64,000 bases of DNA. Source: Pelethousia sp034928145. Lineage in GTDB: Bacteria; Bacillota; Clostridia; Christensenellales; CAG-138. Positions 7,041 through 14,276 of the stretch are shown here, piece by piece. The position numbers and the translations under genes were made by a program. The DNA lies in NCBI GenBank assembly GCA_034928145.1, contig JAYFPE010000040.1, positions 1 to 64,000 of the forward strand, in the 5' to 3' direction. The notes under the pieces were generated by a model. That model did no database searches. It had not been told where the DNA came from and saw only the letters and a program-made list of their open reading frames with translations. The stretch's first letter is position 1. Every line of letters starts with the position of its first letter.

Positions 7041-7451
7041 TTGATACAGGTAATTTTCGGAGAGAAAGGCGCGGGCAAAACCAAAAAGATTCTGGACATG
7101 GCAAATGGATCCGCCCAAACGGCGAAGGGCTCTATCGTGTTTATAGCGGACGACGGGCAGTATATGTTCGGCCTCAAGCGGGACATCCGCTTTGTTGACG
7201 CTTCCAGCTTCCACATCGACGGCCCAAAGATGTTTTATGGTTTTCTTTGCGGCCTCGCCGCGCAGGATTTCGATCTGGAATATATCTATATCGATGGTTT
7301 CCTCAAAATTGTACGCCACCCTCTCGACACCCTCGAAAGCATGTTCTCCGAAATGGACGACTTCTCCAAGCGCAACGGCATCAACATCATTATCAGCGTC
7401 AATGGTGAACCCTGCTGCATACCGGATTTCCTCAAGCAATATATCCAATAG
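7041..7451 (+). CDS. Small P-loop protein of unknown function
   Basis: 136 residues from TTG 7041, preceded by GGGAGGGG with 6-bp spacing. The Walker A motif GEKGAGKT starts at residue 7. FIADDGQYMF follows and a hydrophobic strand ending in acid, EYIYIDGFLK near residue 80, is a candidate Walker B; FSKRNGINIIISVNG resembles a sensor strand. It is little more than the core of a RecA- or kinase-like P-loop fold with no partner domain. I do not recognise a named family. It stands alone with its own terminator. Confidence 0.75.
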   Translation: MIQVIFGEKGAGKTKKILDMANGSAQTAKGSIVFIADDGQYMFGLKRDIRFVDASSFHIDGPKMFYGFLCGLAAQDFDLEYIYIDGFLKIVRHPLDTLESMFSEMDDFSKRNGINIIISVNGEPCCIPDFLKQYIQ

Positions 7452-7478
7452 TCTACATAAAAAGCCTCAGATACAGGT

Positions 7479-7507
7479 GAGCGGGCTCTGTAAGCGCCCG
7501 CTCTTTT
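7479..7507 (+). terminator. Terminator of the P-loop gene
   Basis: GAGCGGG / CCCGCTC stem around CTCTGTAAGCG followed by TTTT. Confidence 0.75.
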
Positions 7508-7539
7508 ACGTAGCATCCCGCGAAGGAGCATAGATGCCC

Positions 7540-7567
7540 TTGATTTCTTTGCGCATTCTGCTATAAT
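7540..7567 (+). promoter_or_regulatory. Promoter of a short transcription unit
   Basis: TTGATT (7540-7545), 16-bp spacer, consensus TATAAT (7562-7567). It is followed by a Shine-Dalgarno sequence and short ORF at 7594 and by a terminator at 7809. Confidence 0.6.
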
Positions 7568-7593
7568 AAACAGCAGAGAAAACGGAGGTGGGT

Positions 7594-7743
7594 TTGTGTC
7601 GGCCATCCAATAAAATAATTAACGGCGGAGATAGGGCCCGTAATAATATGCGGGGACATTTGCTGTATTATTTTATGGATAGTTGCGCGCAGGCCGCCTA
7701 TAAACCAAAGGGCCTGTTTGCCTTTCTCCTTGGCCGGCTGTGA
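7594..7743 (+). CDS. Candidate 49-residue protein (TTG start)
   Basis: Reading from TTG 7594 gives 49 codons ending at TGA 7741-7743. GGAGG at 7584-7588 lies 5 bp upstream, and a consensus promoter sits at 7540-7567. The peptide is basic in its first half (KIINGGDRARNNMRGH) and hydrophobic near its C-terminus (GLFAFLLGRL). TTG starts are also used nearby by the P-loop gene, smc and trmD. No homology is recognised. An in-frame ATG at 7648 gives a 31-residue alternative. The transcript could equally be a non-coding RNA. Confidence 0.42.
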   Translation: MCRPSNKIINGGDRARNNMRGHLLYYFMDSCAQAAYKPKGLFAFLLGRL

Positions 7744-7808
7744 TTGGGTGCTGCAAGCAGCCCTTAACGGCCCGCTTTGGGCAATGCCATTAGCCATAGA
7801 AAGAATAT

Positions 7809-7845
7809 GCGGATGATCCTGCGCAGTAGGAGCCATCCGCTTTTT
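7809..7845 (+). terminator. Terminator ending the 7.5-7.85 kb unit
   Basis: GCGGATG / CATCCGC stem with an inner GATCCTGC / GTAGGAGC helix, followed by TTTTT at 7841-7845. Together with the promoter at 7540 it defines a transcript of about 270 bases. Confidence 0.75.
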
Positions 7846-8028
7846 GTTGCGCCTGGATGGGCCCCGGCGCATTGCGTGAGATCAGTCATTTTGCAAGGAG
7901 CGTATTTGTATGTATTGTGCTTCGGTCGCTGTTATGCCATAGCAAAGGCTATCGCATAATGTCAATCGTTGATATTCGTATAGCCTTTGCCCGATTCCAA
8001 AATTACGTGATTTGGAGGAAGGAGCATA
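7846..8028. other. Non-coding gap before the CD3324-type gene
   Basis: No ORF with a convincing ribosome-binding site. A short inverted repeat ATGCCATAGC / GCTATCGCAT occurs near 7934-7958. It holds the leader of the next gene, whose AGGAAGGAG lies at 8016-8024. Confidence 0.4.
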
Positions 8029-8295
8029 ATGAGCTATATCAAAGCAGCCGATATTTTGCCGCAGGAGATCGTGGAAACAATCCAGTGCTATATCGATGGC
8101 GGTTATATCTATATCCCCAGAAAGGAAGCCAACCGTAAGGCCTGGGGAGAAAACACCCGGAGCAAGGAGCTTTTGCGCGAACGAAACGAAGCGATTCATA
8201 AGGACTACGCGGAGGGAATGCCTGTAAGCCGGCTTTCCGAGGTGTATTATCTATCGCCCAAAAGCATCCAGAAAATAATTGCCGGATATAAGTGA
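8029..8295 (+). CDS. CD3324-family (Mor-like) DNA-binding regulator
   Basis: 88 residues. The N-terminal half has the family signature: LPQEIVETIQCYIDGGYIYIPRK, then AWGENTRSKELL. The C-terminal helix-turn-helix reads YAEGMPVSRLSEVYYLSPKSIQKII. These small proteins are common in Clostridia and resemble Mor-type activators; their targets are unknown. A strong AGGAAGGAG sits 5 bp before the ATG. A palindromic terminator follows directly. No adjacent gene is co-transcribed, so the regulated gene cannot be named. Confidence 0.85.
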   Translation: MSYIKAADILPQEIVETIQCYIDGGYIYIPRKEANRKAWGENTRSKELLRERNEAIHKDYAEGMPVSRLSEVYYLSPKSIQKIIAGYK

Positions 8296-8318
8296 TTCGG
8301 CAGGCACAAGCAGCCCGA

Positions 8319-8345
8319 GAAGCGCCATAAACCTATGGCGCTTCT
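8319..8345 (+). repeat. 27-bp palindrome, copy 1 (terminator of CD3324-type gene)
   Basis: Eleven-base arms GAAGCGCCATA / TATGGCGCTTC around AACC, plus a trailing T. The identical 27 bases recur at 8616-8642. Confidence 0.85.
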
Positions 8346-8350
8346 GCGTG

Positions 8351-8532
8351 TCAAAAAAGTGGCTACGGCGAGTTTACAGGGTTTGCTTGTGCCTGTAGGC
8401 ACGGCCAGCAAACCCTGCAGGGAAACCCTTGCTACGCAAGGCCTCTCGCCGCCACCGCACCTGTCGCTGGCGGCGATTAGAACCTCCGGGGCTACGGCTA
8501 CGGCCCCTCGAACCCCCCAAGGACTTTTTTGA
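8351..8532. repeat. Structured dispersed repeat, copy A (MITE-like, multi-hairpin)
   Basis: Bounded by short terminal inverted repeats TCAAAAAAGT (8351-8360) and ACTTTTTTGA (8523-8532). Inside are four consecutive stem-loops: AGGGTTTGCT/AGCAAACCCT at 8378-8416 with an inner GTGCCT/AGGCAC, CCTTGC/GCAAGG at 8427-8441, CGCCGCCA/TGGCGGCG at 8447-8475, and GGGGC/GCCCC at 8488-8507. A second copy lies inverted at 36978-37150; the first hairpin is nearly identical there, while the next stems keep their pairing but change sequence. No protein is encoded. The block sits between two identical 27-bp palindromes. Confidence 0.8.
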
Positions 8533-8539
8533 GTTTCCG

Positions 8540-8574
8540 TGAAACAACTGCTCGTACCTCGCGGTTGTTGTTTC
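8540..8574. other. Additional hairpin next to repeat copy A
   Basis: GTGAAACAAC / GTTGTTGTTTC-type inverted repeat with about eight paired bases. It may be part of a further repeat module between copy A and the second palindrome. Confidence 0.45.
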
Positions 8575-8615
8575 ATGCGGAGAAGGCCTTGGCAAGCAAG
8601 GCTTTTCGCTAGTCT

Positions 8616-8642
8616 GAAGCGCCATAAACCTATGGCGCTTCT
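8616..8642 (+). repeat. 27-bp palindrome, copy 2
   Basis: Identical to 8319-8345, including the terminal T. The two copies bracket the structured repeat, as a duplicated target or recombination footprint would. Confidence 0.85.
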
Positions 8643-8693
8643 TCTTTCTGCGGTAAGCTGCGGCGCATCTTTGTTTATGAAAGGACTATACGG

Positions 8694-8723
8694 TTGCCGC
8701 CTGTTATACACGATATCTATAAT
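8694..8723 (+). promoter_or_regulatory. Predicted promoter of the RsgA-RNHCP gene
   Basis: TTGCCG (8694-8699), 18-bp spacer, consensus TATAAT (8718-8723), 50 bp before the ATG. Confidence 0.6.
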
Positions 8724-8772
8724 ATCTCTTGGGCGGAAAACAAGATATTTTGTTTTTGACAGGAGAGGTAAG

Positions 8773-10044
8773 ATGAAAATCGAGCATCCGGCGGTCTTTA
8801 TAGCCAGGATCGCCAGCATTATGAATAAAGAAATCAGCATCCTATGCGATGGAGTTTTGACGCCCTGCCTGCTCTGCGGCAACCTGGCCGCCGGCGGCGG
8901 GCTGTGCGTGGGCGATCGGATCGAGGCTGAGGATATTGGAAACGGCCAATGCAAGGCCCTGCGCGTCTTGCCGCGTGAGGCATCCGTCTATCGTGGAAAC
9001 AGGCGTTCGCCTGGGGAGGATATCCTTATCGCGGCCAATGCCAAGCTGCTTTTAGCTGTGGTAAGCGCCGATTACCTGCGTAACCAGGCCGGCTATTTGG
9101 AGGCGGCCATCCTCGCCGCGAAGCGTGCAGGCATAGAGGCGGGCATCTTTGTCAGCAAGTGGGATTTGATCCACGGACGGGCACAAGAGCTGCTGCAGCC
9201 CAAGCTGGATCTATACCGGAGTACTGCGCGGTTCCTATTTGCCGGCTCCGCCCATGATTGCCAAAACGACCTGCTGGAGGCCGTGCGGGGCCAAACTGTG
9301 CTGGTCGTGGGTGATCGGGCCTGCGGAAAAACCACCTTAATCAACCGGTGCTTGTGGCAGCCATCCAACGGAGAGGCCGGCCCGGAGCGGGCAACCGGCA
9401 CCCATACCGCCGGCTTGCGGGCCGGATCCTACGGCACGATGTGGATCGATACCCCCGGTTTTCGAGATTTTGCCCTGCCGCATGTTACGCCGGCGGAGCG
9501 TGACAGCGTGTTTCCCGAGATTGCCAATCTCACAAAGGACTGCTATTTCAGCAATTGTACGCATGTATATGAAGACGCCTGCCAGGTGCTGGACGCGCTC
9601 CGGCAAAAGCGGATCAGGCGCGAGCGGTATGACGCTTATCAGAAAATGAGCGATGCAAGCCTAGCCGCAAGCAGCAAGCCGAAGGTCGACCACCGGCATG
9701 GCGCCAGCTTGGAGAGCTTTACCTGCAAGGTATGCGGGGCGCTGGTAACGCCGGAGGGCGCGGGCAGCCGCCATCGCAACCATTGCCCCAAGTGCTTATC
9801 CAGCTTGCACCTGGATGAAGAGCCGGGTGATCGGGCCTCGCTTTGCCGTGGCATTATGGAGCCGATCAGCATATGGGTACGCAAAGGAGGGGAATGGGCT
9901 ATTATACACCGCTGCCGGTTATGCGGGGCCCTGAGCTCTAACCGCATCGCCGCCGATGACAGCCCGGCTATGCTGATGTCCCTTGCCGTTAAGCCTCTGG
10001 CAATGACCCCGTTTCCGTTATATCAATTGGACGAAACGCTTTAG
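8773..10044 (+). CDS. RsgA-like circularly permuted GTPase fused to an RNHCP zinc domain
   Basis: 423 residues. Residues ~1-75 form the RsgA-type OB-like region. The G motifs occur in permuted order: SKWD (G4-like, 128-131), GDRACGKTT (G1, 180-188), ATGTHTAG (switch, 207-214), DTPGF (G3, 226-230). The RsgA zinc knuckle CYFSNCTHVYEDAC is at 257-270. Residues ~316-347 carry FTCKVCGALVTPEGAG and RNHCPKC, the RNHCP domain, and a further CRLC pair sits at 381-384. RsgA assists maturation of the 30S subunit. The G4 motif SKWD departs from the usual NKxD, and G1 ACGKT from SGVGKS. This is likely a paralogue rather than the primary RsgA. ATG 8773 follows AGGAGAGGT. Confidence 0.85.
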   Translation: MKIEHPAVFIARIASIMNKEISILCDGVLTPCLLCGNLAAGGGLCVGDRIEAEDIGNGQCKALRVLPREASVYRGNRRSPGEDILIAANAKLLLAVVSADYLRNQAGYLEAAILAAKRAGIEAGIFVSKWDLIHGRAQELLQPKLDLYRSTARFLFAGSAHDCQNDLLEAVRGQTVLVVGDRACGKTTLINRCLWQPSNGEAGPERATGTHTAGLRAGSYGTMWIDTPGFRDFALPHVTPAERDSVFPEIANLTKDCYFSNCTHVYEDACQVLDALRQKRIRRERYDAYQKMSDASLAASSKPKVDHRHGASLESFTCKVCGALVTPEGAGSRHRNHCPKCLSSLHLDEEPGDRASLCRGIMEPISIWVRKGGEWAIIHRCRLCGALSSNRIAADDSPAMLMSLAVKPLAMTPFPLYQLDETL

Positions 10045-10105
10045 CGTCACCGTCCATCCGGCAAACCGGCGCGCTAAGGCTGGGGAGAGAAACCCGGTAC
10101 CATAA

Positions 10106-10148
10106 GCCGGGCTGAAGCGCTGCAAAAAGAGCGCCGCAGCCCGGTTTT
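10106..10148 (+). terminator. Terminator of the RsgA-RNHCP gene
   Basis: CCGGGCTG / CAGCCCGG stem with an inner GCGCT/AGCGC-like helix, followed by TTTT. Confidence 0.8.
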
Positions 10149-10189
10149 GCTTCCTGACAATGCGGCTGTGCCCTTCATAGCCTGTTCAT

Positions 10190-10218
10190 TTGACGCAGGG
10201 AGATAAACTTGGTAAAAT
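10190..10218 (+). promoter_or_regulatory. Predicted promoter of ctpA
   Basis: TTGACG (10190-10195), 17-bp spacer, TAAAAT (10213-10218), 84 bp before the ATG. Confidence 0.65.
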
Positions 10219-10301
10219 GAGCATATTCTATATATGACCTGGATGTATGACTGCGGTGAAAACGGTCATAGTCATAGGCAAACCCTTTCGGAGGTAGATG
10301 C

Positions 10302-11531
10302 ATGAAGTCCTTTTCAAGGACCATTTTATACGTGGTGATCGGCGTGCTGATCGTGGCCCTGCTCTCCTCAGCGGCCACGGTGCTGGTGCTTCGAAGCCGC
10401 GCCCAGGATACCATTACCATGACGGCGGAGGAATATAGCCGCATTACGGATCTCTTGGCCTTCAACGAATTGGTTGATGATATCGAAGCCCAGGCCTATG
10501 GCGGCGCGCCCAGCCGGGCAGAGCTGCTGGCTGGGGCGGCCCGGGGCATGGTGGATACGCTGCACGATCCTTACGCAAAATACTATACGGCAGAAGAATA
10601 CGAGGCCTACCTATCCAGCATCAACGGCGAATACTTCGGCGTGGGCCTATTGGTGAGCCAGCCGGACGAGACCGGCGCGCAGGTTTTAGAGGTTTACGAG
10701 GGTAACCCGGCCGATAAGGCCGGCGTGCAGGCCGGGGATATCATTACCGCCGTGGATGGTGTGGCTACTGCGAACCTTTCCTTAGAGGAGATCCGCTCTA
10801 TGCTCGACGCGCAGACCGGCGAGCCCATAGAATTGACCCTCCTGCGCGGCGGCGAGAGCTTGGCCATCTCCGTCACGGGGGACACGGTCAACATCAAGCG
10901 GGTAAAGGGCTCGCTCTTCAACGAACGCACGGGCTATATTAAGATCGATATGTTCACGGGCGATTGTGCCAGTGAGTTCGACGAGGCGCTCAAAACCCTC
11001 AAAAGCCGCGGGATGCGTTCACTGGTGATTGACCTTCGCAACAACCCCGGCGGCTCGCTGGACGATGTGGTAAAAATCTGCGACCTTCTGCTTTCCAAGG
11101 GGCAAACTATCGTTAGCGTAGGCGAGGCGGGTGGCGCGGATAATGAGGTTTATACCGCTACCGGCCATGGGGTGGGCGTGCCGCTGGCCATCCTGGTTAA
11201 CGAGCATTCCGCCTCCGCCAGTGAGATATTGGCCGGCGCCATCAAGGATAACGAAGCGGGCGTGATCGTGGGCACGCAGACCTATGGCAAGGGCGTGGTG
11301 CAAACCACCATGCGGGTAGAAAAGAGCGGCGGCTGGCTCAAGCTGACCACGGCTGCCTATTTCACACCCAGCGGCGAGAACATTCACGGCGTGGGCATCG
11401 CGCCGGATATCCTCAGCGTTTTACCGGAGTCTCTGCAGGGCAAGCCGCTCTCCGAGATCGACCAGGCGGACGACGAGCAGCTCTGGGCGGCCCTGGATTA
11501 CGTACGCGAGCAGGCTTTACAGGCTTCCTAA
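10302..11531 (+). CDS. S41-family C-terminal processing protease (CtpA/CtpB type)
   Basis: 409 residues. An N-terminal membrane anchor (residues ~8-30) places the protease outside the membrane. The PDZ domain spans ~110-190 (YFGVGLLV, GNPADKAGVQAGDIITAVDG) and the S41 catalytic domain ~200-380. The serine lies in SASASE (303-308) and the lysine of the Ser-Lys dyad in TYGKG (K330). RNNPGGSLDDVV at 246-257 is another family motif. GGAGGT precedes the ATG. In spore formers this family includes a forespore signalling protease, but single-copy housekeeping forms look the same, so no specific role is assigned. Confidence 0.9.
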   Translation: MKSFSRTILYVVIGVLIVALLSSAATVLVLRSRAQDTITMTAEEYSRITDLLAFNELVDDIEAQAYGGAPSRAELLAGAARGMVDTLHDPYAKYYTAEEYEAYLSSINGEYFGVGLLVSQPDETGAQVLEVYEGNPADKAGVQAGDIITAVDGVATANLSLEEIRSMLDAQTGEPIELTLLRGGESLAISVTGDTVNIKRVKGSLFNERTGYIKIDMFTGDCASEFDEALKTLKSRGMRSLVIDLRNNPGGSLDDVVKICDLLLSKGQTIVSVGEAGGADNEVYTATGHGVGVPLAILVNEHSASASEILAGAIKDNEAGVIVGTQTYGKGVVQTTMRVEKSGGWLKLTTAAYFTPSGENIHGVGIAPDILSVLPESLQGKPLSEIDQADDEQLWAALDYVREQALQAS

Positions 11532-11541
11532 GGTTTTCACC

Positions 11542-11575
11542 AGGGCGGGCGCTTGGCCCGCCCTGCCATATTTTT
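11542..11575 (+). terminator. Terminator after the S41 protease
   Basis: AGGGCGGGC / GCCCGCCCT stem around GCTTG, followed by GCCATATTTTT. Confidence 0.75.
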
Positions 11576-11601
11576 AGCGTCAAACAAGAAGGAGGATAGC
11601 A

Positions 11602-12927
11602 ATGGATATCGAAACGCTTATCGCTGCCGACCCCATTGTGGACAAGCTGGCCAGGGCTAAGGAATGCCTTTGGCTCAATCCTCATCTTACCGCCGCAGAG
11701 CATGCCTTTAAGGGAATCTCCCTAACCATGGCCGATATCGACGACGCGGACGCCCGCCTTCTGCGCTTTGCGCCCTTCATAGAGGCCTGCTTCCCCGAAA
11801 CCAGGCCCGACGGCGGGCTGATCGAATCCCCCTTGACCGAGATTGAGCGTATGCGCACCCTGCTCAACAGCCGCTACGGCGGCAAGATCGGCGGCAGGCT
11901 GCTGCTTAAGCGGGATAGCGACCTCCCCATCGCCGGCTCCGTCAAGGCCCGGGGCGGCATCTATGAGATCCTAAAACACTCGGAAGAGCTGGCGCTTTGC
12001 GCAGGTTTACTCACTGTGCAGGATGATTATGCCAAGCTAGCGGAACCTTCCTTTCGCGCGTTCTTCGCAAAATATACCATTCAGGCGGGCTCCACAGGCA
12101 ACCTGGGCCTTTCCATCGGCATCATGAGCGCCGCTATCGGCTATCGGGTGATCGTGCATATGAGCGCGGACGCCCGCCAATGGAAAAAGGACCTGCTCAG
12201 AAGCAAGGGCGTGGAGGTGATCGAATATGCCTCCGATTATTCCGAGGCCGTGCGCAGGGGCCGTGCCCTTTCCGATGCGGACCCCATGAGCTACTTTGTG
12301 GATGATGAAAACTCCGTGGCCCTCTTCCTTGGTTATGCGGTGGCCGCCAAGCGCTTGCAGGCGCAGCTTGCGGCCATGAAAGTGCCTGTGGATGACGGTC
12401 ACCCTCTCTTCGTTTACATCCCCTGCGGGGTGGGCGGCGCGCCCGGCGGGATAGCCTTCGGCCTCAAACAGCTTTTTGGGGATGCCGTACACATCTTTTT
12501 CGTGGAGCCTGTGCAGGCGCCCTGCATGGTTCTAGGTATGGCTACGGGCCTCAACAACGGGATCGGCGTGCAGGATATCGGCCTTACGGGCCGTACGCAT
12601 GCGGACGGTTTGGCCGTGGGGCGGCCTTCCGGCTTTGTGGGCAAGGCCATGAAGCATATCCTCAGCGGCGGGGCGACTTTGGCGGACCCCAAGCTTTACG
12701 ACTACATGCGCGATTTGCTGGAGAGTGAGCAGATCTTCATCGAACCCTCGGCCTGCGCAGCGTTTGAAGGCCCCCTGAAGCTTTGCGGCCTCGAGGGCGA
12801 GCCTTACCGCAAGGCACGCGGCCTTGCCGAACTTTCCGGCTCGGCTACGCACGTGGCCTGGGCTACGGGCGGCAGGCTGGTACCCGAGGATATACGCGCG
12901 GCGTATATCTCCACCCATTTGAAATAG
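11602..12927 (+). CDS. dsdA: D-serine ammonia-lyase
   Basis: 441 residues, the usual length. A PLP enzyme that deaminates D-serine to pyruvate and ammonia. The cofactor lysine is K115 in SVKARGG; the phosphate-binding GSTGNLG lies near residue 158 and CGVGGAPGG near 275. AGGAGG precedes ATG 11602. No divergent LysR-type dsdC or transporter is adjacent, so it appears to be a single-gene unit between two terminators. Confidence 0.93.
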   Translation: MDIETLIAADPIVDKLARAKECLWLNPHLTAAEHAFKGISLTMADIDDADARLLRFAPFIEACFPETRPDGGLIESPLTEIERMRTLLNSRYGGKIGGRLLLKRDSDLPIAGSVKARGGIYEILKHSEELALCAGLLTVQDDYAKLAEPSFRAFFAKYTIQAGSTGNLGLSIGIMSAAIGYRVIVHMSADARQWKKDLLRSKGVEVIEYASDYSEAVRRGRALSDADPMSYFVDDENSVALFLGYAVAAKRLQAQLAAMKVPVDDGHPLFVYIPCGVGGAPGGIAFGLKQLFGDAVHIFFVEPVQAPCMVLGMATGLNNGIGVQDIGLTGRTHADGLAVGRPSGFVGKAMKHILSGGATLADPKLYDYMRDLLESEQIFIEPSACAAFEGPLKLCGLEGEPYRKARGLAELSGSATHVAWATGGRLVPEDIRAAYISTHLK

Positions 12928-12960
12928 CATGCTGCAAATTATACGGCGGCAAAATGAAGC

Positions 12961-12990
12961 GGGCTTGGCCGTTTCCGGCCAGCCCACTTT
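12961..12990. terminator. Terminator between dsdA and the convergent coat genes
   Basis: GGGCTTGGCC / GGCCAGCCC stem around GTTTCC, followed by ACTTT on the plus strand. Confidence 0.65.
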
Positions 12991-13034
12991 GTGTTATAAT
13001 TTCCTTACCCGCCGCAACCGTGGGGCGAGCCCGG

Positions 13035-13319
13035 TCAAAAACCGGTTTGCTGTTTAAGCTGATCCATCTTTTGCTTGGCGGTTTGCACCTCATTTTCGGG
13101 CGCTTGCTTGGTGGCGTACATGTTGCGGGTTCGCATCTCGTCAAAAACGCAGTATTGATCCTGTGAGCACTCGGTCATGTTGGAGATGAGGAGCTGCCTA
13201 AGGTTCTGGCAGGAAGATTCCGTCAGATCCCCGGCGTAGTCCTTCACCAGTTGTTTTTCCTGCGAAAGGATGTCTGTGAGCATTTCCTGTTCGGTCATTT
13301 GGCTGAAGTTTGCGTGCAT
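13035..13319 (-). CDS. Spore coat protein, CotF-like
   Basis: 94 residues with the CotF ferritin-like helical pattern: MLTDILSQEKQLVKDYAGDL, then NLRQLLISNMTECSQDQYCVFDEM and RNMYATKQAP. It belongs to the small CotF-type coat or spore-associated proteins of Firmicutes. AAGGAGAG lies upstream of the ATG. It is the second gene of a two-gene minus-strand unit, 12 bp after its paralogue. Confidence 0.85.
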   Translation of the reverse strand: MHANFSQMTEQEMLTDILSQEKQLVKDYAGDLTESSCQNLRQLLISNMTECSQDQYCVFDEMRTRNMYATKQAPENEVQTAKQKMDQLKQQTGF

Positions 13320-13331
13320 GGCATTCTCTCC

Positions 13332-13601
13332 TTACTGGTGGCTGTTTAGGTAGTTTTGCAGCGCGTCGAAGTGCTGCTTGTGGTGCTGGGCGAAGTTCGT
13401 AGCCATGTCCTTAAGGGGCTGCTCGCTAAGGCTGTTTGCGTAAACCTGGCACTTTTTGTAGGCCAGCGCCTCGTGATACATTTGGTCCTTGATGATGTCG
13501 AGGTTTTTGGTGTCGATCTTTGGTGCGCTGGTGGATGCCGCCGCTTCCATTTTAAAAGCGGAAGAGGCGGGCACGGGATCCATGGGGCTCTGTTGCTTCA
13601 T
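13332..13601 (-). CDS. CotF-like small spore protein
   Basis: 89 residues. Residues 1-30 are a Pro/Ala/Ser-rich leader; 35-89 form two helices (LDIIKDQMYHEALAYKKCQVYA, then LKDMATNFAQHHKQHFDALQNYLNSH) resembling the CotF family. A consensus AGGAGGT precedes the ATG. Co-transcribed with the downstream CotF gene, probably under mother-cell control, but I could not identify the sigma factor. Confidence 0.75.
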   Translation of the reverse strand: MKQQSPMDPVPASSAFKMEAAASTSAPKIDTKNLDIIKDQMYHEALAYKKCQVYANSLSEQPLKDMATNFAQHHKQHFDALQNYLNSHQ

Positions 13602-13757
13602 GGGCGATACCTCCTAATTATTTGATCTTGGTGAGCGCCGCCTAAGCGGCGTGTATACAGCTAGTATGGCGCGTGAAGCGCCGTTTCACCCATGAAAAAA
13701 CAGGATTAACCGCAAAATCCCAAGCGGGAATAGAGGAAGGAATAGCGTAGGATAATT

Positions 13758-14276
13758 ATGGCCAGAAGAAAAAAGAACAACGCGCTGATGGATGCCGCAC
13801 TAGCCTACTTAACACCAAAGGCCCGCACCGTGCGCGAGATGGAACTGCACCTGGATAGCTGCTATTTCGGCGAGGTCGAGGTTTACGAATGCGTGGAGCG
13901 GCTCAAGGAGCTGGGCTATTTGGACGACGCGCGCTACGCGGCGGATTTTGTTGAAAGCAGGCTGCGCACCAGACCGGTGAGCCGCCGCAAGCTCCATGAG
14001 CAGCTTTATAACCATAATCTACCGGAGTCTGTGATCGACAAGGCGCTCGAGGCCGTCACCGACGAGATGGAGCGGGAAAACGCCGCTAAGATCGCCGCGA
14101 AATATTGGCGGCAGTTTGAAAGTCTGGGAGATTTTGACAGGAAGATCCGGGTGATGCGCCGCCTCGTGGGCCGGGGATATGATTTCGATGCCATTCGCCA
14201 GAGCGTGGAGGCCATTATCGGCAGCCTGGACGCCATTGACCCGGCGGAACTTGGCGATGGGGAGGAGGAAGAATGA
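13758..14276 (+). CDS. recX: RecX family regulatory protein
   Basis: 172 residues. Three helical RecX repeats are visible: ALAYLTPKARTVREMELHL, ECVERLKELGYLDDARYAADFVESR with the family motif, and RKLHEQLYNHNLPESVIDKAL, plus YDFDAIRQSV. RecX proteins modulate RecA filaments. The C-terminus is very acidic (DGEEEE). Its stop overlaps the next start as ATGA, beginning a tightly coupled six-gene operon. recA is not in the window. Confidence 0.88.
   Translation: MARRKKNNALMDAALAYLTPKARTVREMELHLDSCYFGEVEVYECVERLKELGYLDDARYAADFVESRLRTRPVSRRKLHEQLYNHNLPESVIDKALEAVTDEMERENAAKIAAKYWRQFESLGDFDRKIRVMRRLVGRGYDFDAIRQSVEAIIGSLDAIDPAELGDGEEEE

Noticed and set aside
7846..8028. Open frames around 7857-7959
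   Set aside because: No ribosome-binding site, and they overlap inverted repeats; composition is unlike coding sequence nearby.
8539..8772. Upstream extension of the RsgA-like frame
   Set aside because: It runs through the hairpins, second palindrome and predicted promoter. AGGAGAGG before 8773 gives a better start.
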